Shown here: positions 1 through 8,553 of the stretch, one piece after another
Layout: each line of letters begins with the position of its first letter
Numbering within the stretch: position 1 is the stretch's first letter
NCBI RefSeq assembly: GCF_021495345.1
Contig: NZ_CP099397.1
Coordinates: forward strand, 1,674,001-1,738,000
Reading direction: 5' to 3'
Length of the DNA: 64,000 nucleotides
Source of the DNA: Pseudomonas hydrolytica
GTDB lineage: Bacteria > Pseudomonadota > Gammaproteobacteria > Pseudomonadales > Pseudomonadaceae
The notes under the pieces: model-generated
What the model saw: the letters and a program-made list of their open reading frames with translations, nothing else
Databases searched by the model: none
What the model was told of the DNA's origin: nothing
Program-made: the position numbers and the translations under genes

Positions 1-37
1 CGGTGGTCAGTTGAGGTTACAAGGCTAAGGAGAAGGC

Positions 38-1255
38 ATGCATCGTCGTCTGAAGGACTGGCTGGGGTTCTGGCTGAGTCTGTATCAGCGTTTTATCGAA
101 AATCGCGGCGCGGGTAACGCCGCGGCGCTGACCTATACCACCTTGTTCGCGGTGGTACCGATGATGACCGTGACCTTTGCCATGCTCTCGGCGATTCCTG
201 CGTTCCAGGGCGTCGGCGAAGAGATCCAGGGGTTCATCTTCAATAACTTCGTGCCTTCTACCGGCGAGACGGTGCAGGAGTACCTGCGCGAATTCACCGC
301 CCAGGCGCGACAGCTGACCTGGTTCGGCGTGGGCCTGCTGGCGGTCACTGCCTTCCTCATGCTGGTGACCATCGAGAAGACCTTCAACGTGATCTGGCGG
401 GTGCGTCAGCCGCGCCGAGGCATGTCCAGCTTCCTGCTCTACTGGGCGATTCTCAGCCTGGGGCCGCTGCTGCTCGGCGCGGGGTTTGCGGTCAGCACCT
501 ATATCGCTTCGCTGTCGCTGATTTCCGGGCCGGACGCCGTGGTCGGGGCGAAGACGCTGCTGGCGTTCACGCCGCTGCTGTCGAGCATCGCGGCCTTCAC
601 CCTGCTTTATGCGGCCGTGCCCAACACCCGCGTGCCGCTGCGTCACGCGCTGCTCGGCGGCCTGTTCAGTGCCATCCTGTTCGAGATCGCCAAGGCGCTG
701 TTCGGGCTGTATGTCCGGCTGTTCCCGGGCTATCACCTGATCTACGGCGCCTTTGCCACGGTGCCGCTGTTTCTGGTGTGGATCTACCTGTCGTGGCTGA
801 TCGTGCTGCTCGGTGCCGAGCTGGTCTATGGCCTGTCGCAGCCGCGGCGCTGGCGCCGGCAGCCGTTGCCGCGGGCGTTGATCCTGCTGGTGGTGCTGCG
901 TCTGTTGCTGGCGCGCCAGCAGAAGGGCGAGGCCCTGCATTACGCACAGATGCAGCGTGGCGGCTGGAGCCTGCCGGAAGACGAGTGGAGCGAGGTACTG
1001 GACTTTCTCGAGCGCGAGCATCTGGCCTGTCGTGCCAGCGGCGGAGGCTGGGTGCTGTGCCGCGATCTGCACAACTTCAGCCTGCATCAGCTGCTCGAGT
1101 GCAGTCCCTGGCCGCTGCCCAATCTCTCGCAGTTGCCGGCGCAGCTGGACGAACCCTGGTATCCGGCGCTGCGTCAGGCGCTGGAGCGCTTGCAGAATGA
1201 ACGCAAGGAGCAGTTCGGCGTGAGCCTGGCGGCCTGGCTGTCGGGTCCTGGCTGA
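38..1255 (+). CDS. YihY/BrkB family inner-membrane protein
   Basis: The protein has 405 residues. Several long hydrophobic stretches (about residues 30-58, 95-122, 133-163, 173-196 and 203-266) match the polytopic core of the YihY/BrkB family, once misnamed ribonuclease BN. The N-terminal [16 protein letters not shown] segment is typical of the family. A hydrophilic tail from about residue 270 to the end makes it longer than E. coli YihY (about 290 aa), as is usual in pseudomonads. The ATG follows an AAGGAG Shine-Dalgarno at 27-32. The family's transport or structural role is not settled and nothing here narrows it. The gene stands alone, followed by a convergent small gene pair. Confidence 0.9.
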   Translation: MHRRLKDWLGFWLSLYQRFIENRGAGNAAALTYTTLFAVVPMMTVTFAMLSAIPAFQGVGEEIQGFIFNNFVPSTGETVQEYLREFTAQARQLTWFGVGLLAVTAFLMLVTIEKTFNVIWRVRQPRRGMSSFLLYWAILSLGPLLLGAGFAVSTYIASLSLISGPDAVVGAKTLLAFTPLLSSIAAFTLLYAAVPNTRVPLRHALLGGLFSAILFEIAKALFGLYVRLFPGYHLIYGAFATVPLFLVWIYLSWLIVLLGAELVYGLSQPRRWRRQPLPRALILLVVLRLLLARQQKGEALHYAQMQRGGWSLPEDEWSEVLDFLEREHLACRASGGGWVLCRDLHNFSLHQLLECSPWPLPNLSQLPAQLDEPWYPALRQALERLQNERKEQFGVSLAAWLSGPG

Positions 1256-1375
1256 GACGATGCGAAGGCGGGGCTTGCGCTGGCAAGTGACAAAAAAGGT
1301 CAGTTTGCGGCATCGAGCCTTCGCGCTACTGTCATTGCTACGCGCCAGGCCCCGTTAATTGCGGGAGTTGCGCTC

Positions 1376-1392
1376 TGGCACGCTTCTGGCAA
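1376..1392 (+). promoter_or_regulatory. Candidate sigma-54 promoter (GG-N10-GC)
   Basis: TGGCACG-CTTC-TGGCA matches the RpoN consensus TGGCACG-N4-TTGCA except for one base in the -12 element, with the required GG-N10-GC spacing (GG at 1377-1378, GC at 1389-1390). It would start transcription near 1402, about 54 bases before the ATG of the 65-aa gene at 1456. Single-site matches can arise by chance in GC-rich DNA, and no enhancer site was identified. Confidence 0.4.
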
Positions 1393-1455
1393 CTGCAGGA
1401 TCAGTTGCTATCGAACTGCCAGCAGAGGCAGGGATCGCTAAGGAATAAGGCAGTA

Positions 1456-1653
1456 ATGACAGGCAAGACCAAGGTAATTCATCTTCATCGACGCGACCCG
1501 CAAGAGGCGCTGACGCGGCTCAACCGCATTACCGCTCTGCAGTTCGCCCGCTGGCCGGATTCGCTGCTCGCGCATGTCGCTCCGGAGAATCTGCAGCAGG
1601 TCGACGAGCCTGTTCAGCAACCCTCTGCCGCCCCGGGCGTGTCTTCCGGCTGA
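1456..1653 (+). CDS. Small conserved-looking protein of unknown function (65 aa)
   Basis: This short reading frame starts MTGKTKVIHLHRRDP. It is preceded by an AAGGAATAAGG Shine-Dalgarno stretch at about 1440-1450, which is why I start at 1456 rather than at an earlier in-frame codon at 1405. The N-terminus is basic, the middle is amphipathic (LTRLNRITALQFARWPDSLL), and the last 20 residues are Pro/Gln/Ser rich and probably disordered. No known domain, signal peptide or membrane segment is visible. It ends just before a bidirectional terminator and sits behind a possible sigma-54 promoter. Product unknown; codon use resembles its neighbours, so I take it as real. Confidence 0.6.
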   Translation: MTGKTKVIHLHRRDPQEALTRLNRITALQFARWPDSLLAHVAPENLQQVDEPVQQPSAAPGVSSG

Positions 1654-1660
1654 AACGAAA

Positions 1661-1682
1661 ACCCCGCGACTGAGCGCGGGGT
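1661..1682. terminator. Bidirectional Rho-independent terminator
   Basis: An 8-bp stem ACCCCGCG/CGCGGGGT (1661-1668 with 1675-1682) closes a 6-base loop between two convergent genes. An A-rich run at 1653-1661 gives a U-tract on the minus strand, so it serves best for the minus-strand gene ending at 1701. Confidence 0.75.
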
Positions 1683-1700
1683 CTTGTGCATCTGCCGGCT

Positions 1701-2093
1701 TCAGGCCATGGCCTGGCGGCTCTCGCTGCTGGCCAGCTCGACAGCCTGGACGAAGAACTCCTCGACCACCATGGTCTGCGCCGGCACGGCCGAGCGCAGG
1801 CGCACCTGCATATCCTCGATCTTCTGCTTGACCGGCATGCGGGCGATGCCCGACAGCAGAATCTTGCCCTGGGCGTTGACCTTGCCGTGGTCGACGTTGA
1901 CCTCCCGGCGTTTGTCGCCGTCGCGGTAGCTGACCAGCAGCGATACCGGCAGATTGGCCAGACCCGGCAGTTGCAGCCAGGTTGCGACGTTGTATTCGGC
2001 CACGCGTCCCTCGTAGGGGGTGACCTGCAGGCGAGCGTCGTCGACGATGCGGGAGGGCACGGAGCCGATCAGCTTGTCTTGCGCTTGGGACAT
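1701..2093 (-). CDS. Conserved hypothetical protein (130 aa)
   Basis: The frame begins MSQAQDKLIGSVPSR and ends in a helix-like ELASSESRQAMA tail. No signal peptide or membrane span is present. The sequence alternates polar and hydrophobic residues in the middle (VATWLQLPGLANLPVSLLVSYRDGD), suggesting a beta-rich cytoplasmic fold. I do not recognise the family. The gene is monocistronic: about 115 bases separate it from the PilZ-like gene upstream on the same strand, and a terminator follows it. Coding potential is good and the frame runs uninterrupted. Confidence 0.7.
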   Translation of the reverse strand: MSQAQDKLIGSVPSRIVDDARLQVTPYEGRVAEYNVATWLQLPGLANLPVSLLVSYRDGDKRREVNVDHGKVNAQGKILLSGIARMPVKQKIEDMQVRLRSAVPAQTMVVEEFFVQAVELASSESRQAMA

Positions 2094-2208
2094 GATGGGG
2101 ATTCCAGGCTGAGTGAAACATCAGTGCCAGGAATTATAAGCAGGGCCCTGTCAGCGAAACTGTGCAGTTGGCAGCCACGCGGCGTGACTGGTATCGCAGT
2201 TTTGCGTA

Positions 2209-3615
2209 TCAGGCCAGGTGCAGGGGATGGCGAGTCACCGAGGCTGTTTCCAGATTGCTCGCCGGCAGCGGCAGGATGGCCTGGTTGTGCACGCTGGCGA
2301 GCTGCAACCAGAGGTGCTCGCCGGGGGCGAACTGGCCGTTGGGCAGCCACAGGCCATGATGCCAGCCGTTGCCCGGTGCCGGGGTGCTCTGCAGCACGCC
2401 CGGGTGGGTCTGGGCGTTGGGCGCACGACGCAGCCATACCGGCCGCGGCAGTCCCTTGAGGTAGCGCAGGCCAAGGTGCAGCCCCTCGCCCCCTTGGTGG
2501 CGCCAGCGTACCAGGGCCAGGGTCGGCGTACCGTTGGTGAGCAGCAACACCAGTTGCCCGACCAGCAGGTGTACGCCTGCATCCGCGTTGCACAGCAGCC
2601 GCGCGCCACCGGCGCTGGCGTCGACAATCTGCGCTTCGGTGCGCTGCGGCAACTTGTCCAGCAGTTGTGCATGGATAGCCGGCAGGCCTGCCACCAGGCT
2701 GCACTGGCCGGTGAACTCGGCTCGTTCGTGACGGCGCTGCTGGCGGCCCAGCCAGTGCTGGCGCACACGCTCGAGCAATTGCCGTTCGAGCGTGCTTTGC
2801 AGGGGGGCGGGCTCATGCAGGGCGATCAGCAGGGCGCCCAGCTCGAAGCGGCGCAGATTGTCCGGTTCGCCCTCGATAGGCTGGTCGAAGGCCAGGCAGG
2901 CCTGCGATTCGCTGAGGTCGACGATGGGGCCTTCGGCGTCATCATCCTCATCCCAGGGTTGCAGGCGCGCCAGACCGGCCAGCGGGGCGAGGGCGCCGAA
3001 CAGGGTGAGGCATTCGCCTTCGGCGAGATGGAAGGGATTGCTCAGCGCCAGTAGCAGCATCTGCTGATACAGGCCGCGCAAGGTGCTCGCCGGTTTGGGC
3101 TGGAAGGCCGCGGCGACGGGCTCGTCCAGGCACTGCTGATGTTCGCCGATCCAGTACAGCAGATGGCTGTCGCGCCACAGTGCGGCGGGCGGCTCCTGGT
3201 ACAGCTGGTAGTGGCGCAGCAGTTGCTGAGCGAGAAAGTGCTGGGCCATGTACAGGCACCAGGCCAGGTGCGGTAGCGACGGCTGGCGGCCCTGAAGAAT
3301 CTGCAGCAGCAGGCGTTTGAAGCCTATCGCCAGTTCGCTGCACAGGCGCACGAACAATGCGCTGGGCGCCTGCTGGTAGGCGGTCAGAACGGCGTAGTGG
3401 CGATACTCTTCACTGAAGCTTTGCAGCGCGCGCTGCCTTTCCAGTAAGGTCAGACCGCTGCGATTGAGCGTGAACAGCAGGCCGAGCAGTTGCTGCAGGC
3501 CATGTTCGGGCTCGAGTCGTCGCGCGGCGATGAGTCGTTCGGCGATCTGTGCCGGGGCAATCTCGCTGTCGCCACGGATATCAGGCACTTCCAGGCGCAG
3601 GGCATCCAGCGTCAT
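2209..3615 (-). CDS. PilZ-like domain protein, probable cyclic-di-GMP-responsive
   Basis: This is a 468-residue soluble protein. The N-terminal 290 residues are helical and Leu-rich with no recognised domain. The C-terminal part has PilZ hallmarks: an Arg-rich RRHER near residue 297 followed by DASAGGARL, resembling the RxxxR and (D/N)xSxxG c-di-GMP ligands, then a beta-rich region ending LGLRYLKG. PilZ domains bind cyclic di-GMP and signal to motility, adhesion or polysaccharide machinery. Here DASAGG departs slightly from the strict D/NxSxxG because Ala and Ser shift, so binding is likely but not certain. It is divergently arranged with the thioredoxin lipoprotein gene, 48 bases away. Confidence 0.65.
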   Translation of the reverse strand: MTLDALRLEVPDIRGDSEIAPAQIAERLIAARRLEPEHGLQQLLGLLFTLNRSGLTLLERQRALQSFSEEYRHYAVLTAYQQAPSALFVRLCSELAIGFKRLLLQILQGRQPSLPHLAWCLYMAQHFLAQQLLRHYQLYQEPPAALWRDSHLLYWIGEHQQCLDEPVAAAFQPKPASTLRGLYQQMLLLALSNPFHLAEGECLTLFGALAPLAGLARLQPWDEDDDAEGPIVDLSESQACLAFDQPIEGEPDNLRRFELGALLIALHEPAPLQSTLERQLLERVRQHWLGRQQRRHERAEFTGQCSLVAGLPAIHAQLLDKLPQRTEAQIVDASAGGARLLCNADAGVHLLVGQLVLLLTNGTPTLALVRWRHQGGEGLHLGLRYLKGLPRPVWLRRAPNAQTHPGVLQSTPAPGNGWHHGLWLPNGQFAPGEHLWLQLASVHNQAILPLPASNLETASVTRHPLHLA

Positions 3616-3663
3616 ATCAACCCCGAGTGGACGAGGATCGAGTACATGGGCTTAGGGCTCCGG

Positions 3664-4122
3664 ATGATCTACAAGGCAGTCATGGGTATCTGCGCCGGCC
3701 TGCTGCTGACTGGTTGCGCCGAAGACTTCGGCCTCGACCAGCATGGACGAAAGGTAACGGCTGACAGCCTGGATAGCCAGTGGCTGATCATTAATTATTG
3801 GGCCGAATGGTGCGCGCCGTGCCGTACCGAAATTCCCGAGCTCAATGCCTTGGAAGATGAGCTGAAAACGCGCTCGGCGCGAGTGCTGGGCGTCAACTTC
3901 GACGGACTGCAGGGCGAGGACCTCAAGCGCGCGGCGCAGGCCTTCGACATTCGCTTCACCGTGCTCGCCGACGACCCCGCGCCGCGCTTCGAGTTGCCGC
4001 GCAACGACGTGCTGCCGGTGACCTACATAGTCGACGCCGACGGCAAGCTGCGCGAGCGCCTGGTCGGCGAGCAGACCGCCGCCGGCCTGCTGGCGCATCT
4101 GCAGCGGCTGCGCGGCGAATAG
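3664..4122 (+). CDS. Thioredoxin-fold lipoprotein (TlpA/ResA-like)
   Basis: The N-terminus is a lipoprotein signal with lipobox LLTGC, so Cys18 would be acylated and the protein anchored in the envelope; Ala follows the Cys rather than the Asp of inner-membrane retention. The mature part carries WCAPC (CxxC at about residues 50-53) and the cis-proline segment DVLPVTYIVD of a thioredoxin fold. Such proteins reduce periplasmic disulphides, for example in cytochrome c maturation or repair. I prefer the ATG at 3664 because it gives a compact signal peptide; an in-frame ATG at 3646 is possible. An open frame continues further upstream but overlaps the divergent gene. Confidence 0.85.
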   Translation: MIYKAVMGICAGLLLTGCAEDFGLDQHGRKVTADSLDSQWLIINYWAEWCAPCRTEIPELNALEDELKTRSARVLGVNFDGLQGEDLKRAAQAFDIRFTVLADDPAPRFELPRNDVLPVTYIVDADGKLRERLVGEQTAAGLLAHLQRLRGE

Positions 4123-4155
4123 AACGAGCGCCGTCGGGGCAAAGGCGTGAGGCGA

Positions 4156-4176
4156 GTAGGGTGCGCCGCGCGCACC
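4156..4176. repeat. Extragenic palindromic repeat, family A
   Basis: This copy begins GTAGGGTGCGCC and continues into a GCGCACC inverted half. The same element recurs at 20916-20988 and 61478-61716. A degenerate inverted partner lies near 4226-4262, so the gap between the lipoprotein gene and napC is a REP-like doublet. Confidence 0.7.
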
Positions 4177-4273
4177 GATGATCCTTCGGACGGGGCACAC
4201 TCCGGCGGCCCTTCGGGGGTGGAGTCGGTGCGCACAGCCCAGGCGGCCCCGCGACACCCTAAGGTTCAACTGC

Positions 4274-4870
4274 TCACCAACCGGGCACCCCGCTCATATC
4301 CGGCAACTGGTGGGCGATGCCCTTGTGGCAATCGATGCAGGTGGCCTCGCCGCTGGCCAGCGCGCTGGAATGCATCTGCCGGGCGCGCGGGCTCTGCTTG
4401 GTGAAGTCCATGTAATCGAAGTTGTGGCAGTTGCGGCATTCCAGCGAGTCGTTGGCCTTGAGCCGTGCCCATTCGTGCTCGGCCAGCTCGCGGCGTTTAT
4501 CCAGAAACTTGTCGCGGGTGTTGATGGTGCCGAAGATCTTGCCCCAGACCTCCTTCGACGCCTGCATCTTGCGCGCGATCTTGTCCGTCCACTGGTGCGG
4601 CACATGGCAGTCCGGGCAGGTGGCGCGCACGCCGGAGCGGTTGCTGTAGTGAATGGTGTCTTGCAGCTCGACGAACACGTTGTCGCGCATCTCGTGACAG
4701 GAGATACAGAACTGCTCGGTGTTGGTGGCTTCCAGCGCGGTGTTGAAGCCGCCCCAGAAGATGATCCCGGCGATGAAGCCGCCCAGGGTGAGAAAGCCCA
4801 GGCTGTAATGCACGCTCGGACGACGCAGGATGCCCCAGTATTCCCTGAGCAGGGCCAGTAGTGACTTCAT
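4274..4870 (-). CDS. napC: NapC, tetrahaem quinol dehydrogenase of periplasmic nitrate reductase
   Basis: This is a 198-residue NapC/NirT cytochrome. One membrane anchor lies at about residues 24-44 ([19 protein letters not shown]). Four c-haem motifs follow: CISCH, CPDCH, CRNCH and CIDCH. It takes electrons from membrane quinol and passes them through NapB to NapA in the periplasm. It is the last gene of napEDABC, starting 9 bases after napB ends, with a good GGAGG upstream. The length is normal for NapC. No NapF, NapG or NapH gene accompanies it, so quinol oxidation should depend on this protein alone. Confidence 0.97.
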   Translation of the reverse strand: MKSLLALLREYWGILRRPSVHYSLGFLTLGGFIAGIIFWGGFNTALEATNTEQFCISCHEMRDNVFVELQDTIHYSNRSGVRATCPDCHVPHQWTDKIARKMQASKEVWGKIFGTINTRDKFLDKRRELAEHEWARLKANDSLECRNCHNFDYMDFTKQSPRARQMHSSALASGEATCIDCHKGIAHQLPDMSGVPGW

Positions 4871-4879
4871 GAGGCCTCC

Positions 4880-5365
4880 TCAGGGTTTCGCGGTGCCGGC
4901 TGCTTCGTCTTCGAGCAGGTGGTCGATATTGCGGAAGCTGTTGCCGATCAGGGGTTTGACCTCCTGCTGGGGCACGTGGCACTGGGTGCAGAAGTAGCGC
5001 CGTGGCGACACGGCAGCCAGCGGCTGACCATCACGATCCATGTAGTGGGTGATGCTGATCATCGGCGCCTGGCTGCGGGCGCTGCCGGCCCGGCTGTGAC
5101 AGGTCAGGCACTTGTTGCCGTTGGCGTCCACCTGGTAGCCGCGAATGCTGTGCGGGATGGTCGGTGGCTGTTCCGGGTAATTGCGCTCGCGGCGCAGGTC
5201 CTTGTTCTCCTCGTTGCCCAGCACCGGTGCCGGCAGGGTCTGGCTTAGGGTGCCGCCGGGCCGGCGACCGTCCGGTGCGGGAGCGTCGAGTGGATAATCG
5301 AGCTCACCGGCGATGGCCAGGCCGAAGGCGGCGAGCAGTAGCAGAGGCAGGAAACGCAGGCTCAT
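4880..5365 (-). CDS. napB: NapB, dihaem cytochrome c subunit of periplasmic nitrate reductase
   Basis: The 161-residue protein starts with a Sec signal peptide (MSLRFLPLLLLAAFGLAIAG). It carries two c-haem motifs, CLTCH and CTQCH, as expected for NapB. The sequence between them contains the conserved PPTIPHSI and ITHYMDRDGQ segments. It shuttles electrons from NapC to the molybdoenzyme NapA in the periplasm. I use the ATG at 5365 since it opens directly into the signal peptide; the frame stays open upstream but would overlap napA. It lies 11 bases behind the napA stop. Confidence 0.97.
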   Translation of the reverse strand: MSLRFLPLLLLAAFGLAIAGELDYPLDAPAPDGRRPGGTLSQTLPAPVLGNEENKDLRRERNYPEQPPTIPHSIRGYQVDANGNKCLTCHSRAGSARSQAPMISITHYMDRDGQPLAAVSPRRYFCTQCHVPQQEVKPLIGNSFRNIDHLLEDEAAGTAKP

Positions 5366-5376
5366 GACGGCTCTCC

Positions 5377-7881
5377 TCAGGCCAGGCTGACCAGTTCGAT
5401 CTTCACCGCACACTTCTTGTAATCGGTCTGCTTGGAGATCGGGTCGGTGGCGTCCAGGGTGACCTTGTTGATCAGCTTGTTGGCGTCGAAGAAGGGCACG
5501 AACACCAGACCGCGTGGCGGCTTGTTGCGCCCGCGGGTTTCGATGCGGGCGCGGATCTCGCCGCGCCGGCTGATCACCTTGACCTCGCTGCCACGTCGCG
5601 CCTTGAGTGCCTTGGCGTCGTCCGGGTGCATGTACACCAGGGCATCGGGCACCGCGCCGTGCAGCTCCTCGACGCGCTGGGTCATGCTGCCGGTGTGCCA
5701 GTGCTCCAGCACGCGGCCGGTGCTGAGCCAGAACGGAAACTCGTCATCCGGCGCCTCGGCTGGCGGCTCGTAGGGCAGGGCGAAAATCAGCGCGCGCTTG
5801 TCCGGGTAACCGTAGAACTGCACGCCGCTGCCTTTTTCCACATAGGGGTCGTGGCCCTCGCGATAGCGCCAGCGCGTCTCCTTGCCATCGACCACCGGCC
5901 AGCGCAGGCCGCGCTCGGCGTGGTAGCTGTCGAACGGCGCCAGGTCGTGGGCGTGGCCGCGGCCGAACCGGGCGTATTCCTCGAACAGCCCCTTCTGCAG
6001 GTAGAAGCCGAAGGCCTCGGCCTCGTCGTTGGCGTAACCGGCCTCGATCTGCTCGCTGGGGAACTGGTCGACCTGGCCATTGGCGAACAGCACCTGATAC
6101 AGCGTCTTGCCCTTGTAATCCGGCGCCTTGGCCAGCAGTTCGGCGGGCCAGACCTCGTCGGTGGTGAAGCGCTTGGAAAATTCCACCAGTTGCCAGAGGT
6201 CGGACTTGGCCTCGCCCGGCGCCTTCACCAGTTGATGCCAGAACTGTGTGCGGCGCTCGGCATTGCCGTAGGCCCCTTCCTTCTCCACCCACATGGCGCT
6301 GGGCAGGATCAGGTCGGCGGCCTGGGCCGAGACGGTGGGGTAGACGTCGGAGACGATGACGAAGGCCTGCGGGTTGCGCCAGCCGGGGAGGATCTCCTGC
6401 ATCACGTTGGGGCCGGCCTGCATGTTGTTGCTGACCTGGGTCCAGTAGACCTTGAGCACGCCGTCCTTGAGCTTGCGGCTCTGCTCCACGGCATGGAAGC
6501 CGGGCTTTTCCTGGATGGTGCCGGGCGGCAGCTTCCAGATCTTCTCGGCGGTTTCGCGGTGCTTGGGGTTGGCCACCAGCATGTCGGCGGGCAGGCGATG
6601 GGAGAAGGTGCCCACCTCGCGCGCGGTGCCGCAGGCCGAGGGCTGGCCGGTGAGGGAGAAGGGGCTGTTGCCCGGCTCGCTGATCTTGCCGGTGAGCAGG
6701 TGCAGGTTGTAGATCAGGTTGTTGGCCCAGACGCCGCGGGTGTGCTGGTTGAAACCCATGGTCCAGAACGACATGACCTTGCGCTTGGGGTCGGCGTACA
6801 GCTCGGCCAGCGCCTTGAGGCGCTCGGCCGCCACGCCGCTTTCCTTGGCGGTGCGCTCCAGCGTGTAGGGTTTGACGAAGGCGGCGAACTGCTCGAAGGA
6901 CATGTCTTCCCAGGTGTTGGCCTTGGCCGCGTTCTTGGCCTGCATTTCCAGCGGGTTATCGGCGCGCAGGCCGTAGCCGATGTCGTCGGCGCCGCGGGCG
7001 AACTTGGTGTGCTTGCCGACGAAGTCCTTGTTCACTGCGCCGCTTTCGATGATGTGGTTGGCGATGTAGTTGAGGATCAGCAGATCGGTCTGCGGTTTGA
7101 ATACCAGCGGGATGTCGGCCAGATCGAAGCTGCGGTGCTCGAAGGTGGAAAGCACCGCGACCCTGGTGTTCGGGTGGCTGAGGCGGCGATCGGTGACCCG
7201 GCTCCAGAGGATCGGGTGCATCTCGGCCATGTTCGAGCCCCACAGCACGAAGGCATCGGCGGCCTCGATGTCGTCGTAGCAACCCATCGGCTCATCCATG
7301 CCGAAGGTGCGCATGAAGCCCATCACCGCCGAGGCCATGCAGTGGCGCGCGTTGGGGTCGATGTTGTTGCTGCGAAAGCCGGCTTTCATCAGCTTGTTGG
7401 CGGCGTAGCCTTCCCACACCGTCCACTGGCCGGAGCCGAACATGCCGACGGCCTCCGGACCCTGCTCGGCGATGGCCTGCTTGCTCTTCTGCGCCATGAT
7501 GTCGAAGGCCTGGTCCCAGCTCACCGGCTGGAATTCGCCCTGCTTGTCGTACACACCGTTCTTCATGCGCAGCAGCGGCTGGGTGAGGCGGTCGACGCCG
7601 TACATGATGTTCGACAGGAAGTAGCCCTTGACGCAGTTCAGGCCGCGGTTGACCTCGGCCTTGACGTCGCCGTGGGTGGCCACCACGCGGTTGTCGCGGG
7701 TGGCGACCATCACGCTGCAGCCGGTACCGCAGAAGCGGCAGGGCGCCTTGTTCCAGTCCAGGCGGGTCATGTCCGCCTCGGTGATCAGGTTACTGGCGGT
7801 GCTGGCAAGCGGCAGGCCAGCCGCCGCTGCGGCAATGGCAGCGGCGTTGGCTTTGGCGAATTCACGGCGGGAAAGCTTCAT
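5377..7881 (-). CDS. napA: NapA, catalytic subunit of periplasmic nitrate reductase
   Basis: This is an 834-residue molybdoenzyme that reduces nitrate to nitrite in the periplasm. The N-terminus has a Tat signal, SRREFAK followed by an Ala-rich hydrophobic stretch. A [4Fe-4S] binding set follows (C48-x2-C51-x3-C55 and C83). [10 protein letters not shown] supplies the molybdenum-ligating Cys near residue 181. The length agrees with the family (about 830). The start at 7881 overlaps the napD stop by four bases, indicating translational coupling to its signal-peptide chaperone. The open frame extends about 156 codons further upstream, but that part is antisense-like coding over napD and napE and is not NapA. 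Confidence 0.98.
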   Translation of the reverse strand: MKLSRREFAKANAAAIAAAAAGLPLASTASNLITEADMTRLDWNKAPCRFCGTGCSVMVATRDNRVVATHGDVKAEVNRGLNCVKGYFLSNIMYGVDRLTQPLLRMKNGVYDKQGEFQPVSWDQAFDIMAQKSKQAIAEQGPEAVGMFGSGQWTVWEGYAANKLMKAGFRSNNIDPNARHCMASAVMGFMRTFGMDEPMGCYDDIEAADAFVLWGSNMAEMHPILWSRVTDRRLSHPNTRVAVLSTFEHRSFDLADIPLVFKPQTDLLILNYIANHIIESGAVNKDFVGKHTKFARGADDIGYGLRADNPLEMQAKNAAKANTWEDMSFEQFAAFVKPYTLERTAKESGVAAERLKALAELYADPKRKVMSFWTMGFNQHTRGVWANNLIYNLHLLTGKISEPGNSPFSLTGQPSACGTAREVGTFSHRLPADMLVANPKHRETAEKIWKLPPGTIQEKPGFHAVEQSRKLKDGVLKVYWTQVSNNMQAGPNVMQEILPGWRNPQAFVIVSDVYPTVSAQAADLILPSAMWVEKEGAYGNAERRTQFWHQLVKAPGEAKSDLWQLVEFSKRFTTDEVWPAELLAKAPDYKGKTLYQVLFANGQVDQFPSEQIEAGYANDEAEAFGFYLQKGLFEEYARFGRGHAHDLAPFDSYHAERGLRWPVVDGKETRWRYREGHDPYVEKGSGVQFYGYPDKRALIFALPYEPPAEAPDDEFPFWLSTGRVLEHWHTGSMTQRVEELHGAVPDALVYMHPDDAKALKARRGSEVKVISRRGEIRARIETRGRNKPPRGLVFVPFFDANKLINKVTLDATDPISKQTDYKKCAVKIELVSLA

Positions 7882-8138
7882 TCTGCGTCTCCCTCTGCTT
7901 CGAGGAGTTCGTGGTAGACCAGGGCAGCATTGAGCACGCCCGGTAACGCGTTGATCTGTTCGATGCGCGCGAGGATGTGGCGCTCGTGTTCGGTCTCCAG
8001 CACCACCACCAGCTTGCCCTGGGGGCTCTCCTGGTGCAGTTCGAGGCCTTCGAGCTGGCGCAGGTTGGCTTTCACCGCGGCGAGCAGCTCGGGCCGTACG
8101 TGTACCAGCAGGCTGGATATGTGCAGGGAGGCGGCCAT
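7878..8138 (-). CDS. napD: NapD, Tat signal-peptide chaperone for NapA
   Basis: This 86-residue cytoplasmic protein begins [17 protein letters not shown], matching the conserved beta-strand start of NapD. NapD binds the twin-arginine signal of NapA and delays export until the molybdenum cofactor and iron-sulphur cluster are inserted. Its stop overlaps the napA ATG. The alternating hydrophobic pattern fits the ferredoxin-like fold. An AGGGAGG Shine-Dalgarno lies just upstream. Confidence 0.95.
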   Translation of the reverse strand: MAASLHISSLLVHVRPELLAAVKANLRQLEGLELHQESPQGKLVVVLETEHERHILARIEQINALPGVLNAALVYHELLEAEGDAE

Positions 8139-8167
8139 GTTCCGTGGCTCCGTTTGGTAAAGAAGGA

Positions 8168-8335
8168 TCAGGTGGGTGGGCCTGGCGGCCCCAGCAGCAT
8201 CTGCATGAACCAGATGATGAATCCGTAGCCGCCGACCAGGGCGACCGAAAGAAGGGGGAAGAGGCAGACGACGAGAAAGACGAACAGGCGGGTTTCCTTG
8301 CCTTTCGTGGCTTTGCCCTCGGGCGTGCTATCCAT
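8168..8335 (-). CDS. napE: NapE, small membrane protein of the nap operon
   Basis: This 55-residue frame begins [18 protein letters not shown]. It has one hydrophobic helix ([25 protein letters not shown] spans about residues 18-42) and a Pro-rich tail ending GPPGPPT. The KxKETRLFxFL start and GGYGFxIWF end are typical of NapE. Position confirms it: first gene of the operon, 29 bases before napD and about 65 bases downstream of an ANR-type box. Its molecular job is unknown, and it is dispensable in organisms where it has been tested. It is short enough to be missed by automated callers. Confidence 0.92.
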   Translation of the reverse strand: MDSTPEGKATKGKETRLFVFLVVCLFPLLSVALVGGYGFIIWFMQMLLGPPGPPT

Positions 8336-8399
8336 TCGCTCGGCTCCATTGCGTTCCGTTTTTCAGGCTAGACCCTAGCTTTCGTGTGGGCAAAGTCCG

Positions 8400-8413
8400 T
8401 TGAGCTGGATCAA
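8400..8413 (-). promoter_or_regulatory. ANR/FNR-type box upstream of napEDABC
   Basis: TTGAGCTGGATCAA differs from the symmetrical consensus TTGAT-N4-ATCAA at one base. Its centre at 8406.5 lies about 71 bases before the napE ATG. If it activates at -41.5, transcription starts near 8365, and a TAGGGT hexamer on the minus strand (8377-8372) falls exactly where a -10 box should be. This predicts induction of nap on oxygen limitation. Confidence 0.8.
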
Positions 8414-8553
8414 GGGGAGAGGTTTTACCGGCGAAGGGCGGCGGCGTTCGAAATTTTCGATAGCGTGCTAATATTTATCCCTCGTTCCACTGCGGGGCCG
8501 TTGGCCGTTGCTTCGCCGCTTGCCCGCGTCATGTTTCGTGAGCCGTCTTGCCC

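Noticed and set aside
5626..7917. A 763-codon plus-strand open frame opposite napA
   Set aside because: Antisense shadow of napA, which carries the full set of cofactor motifs.
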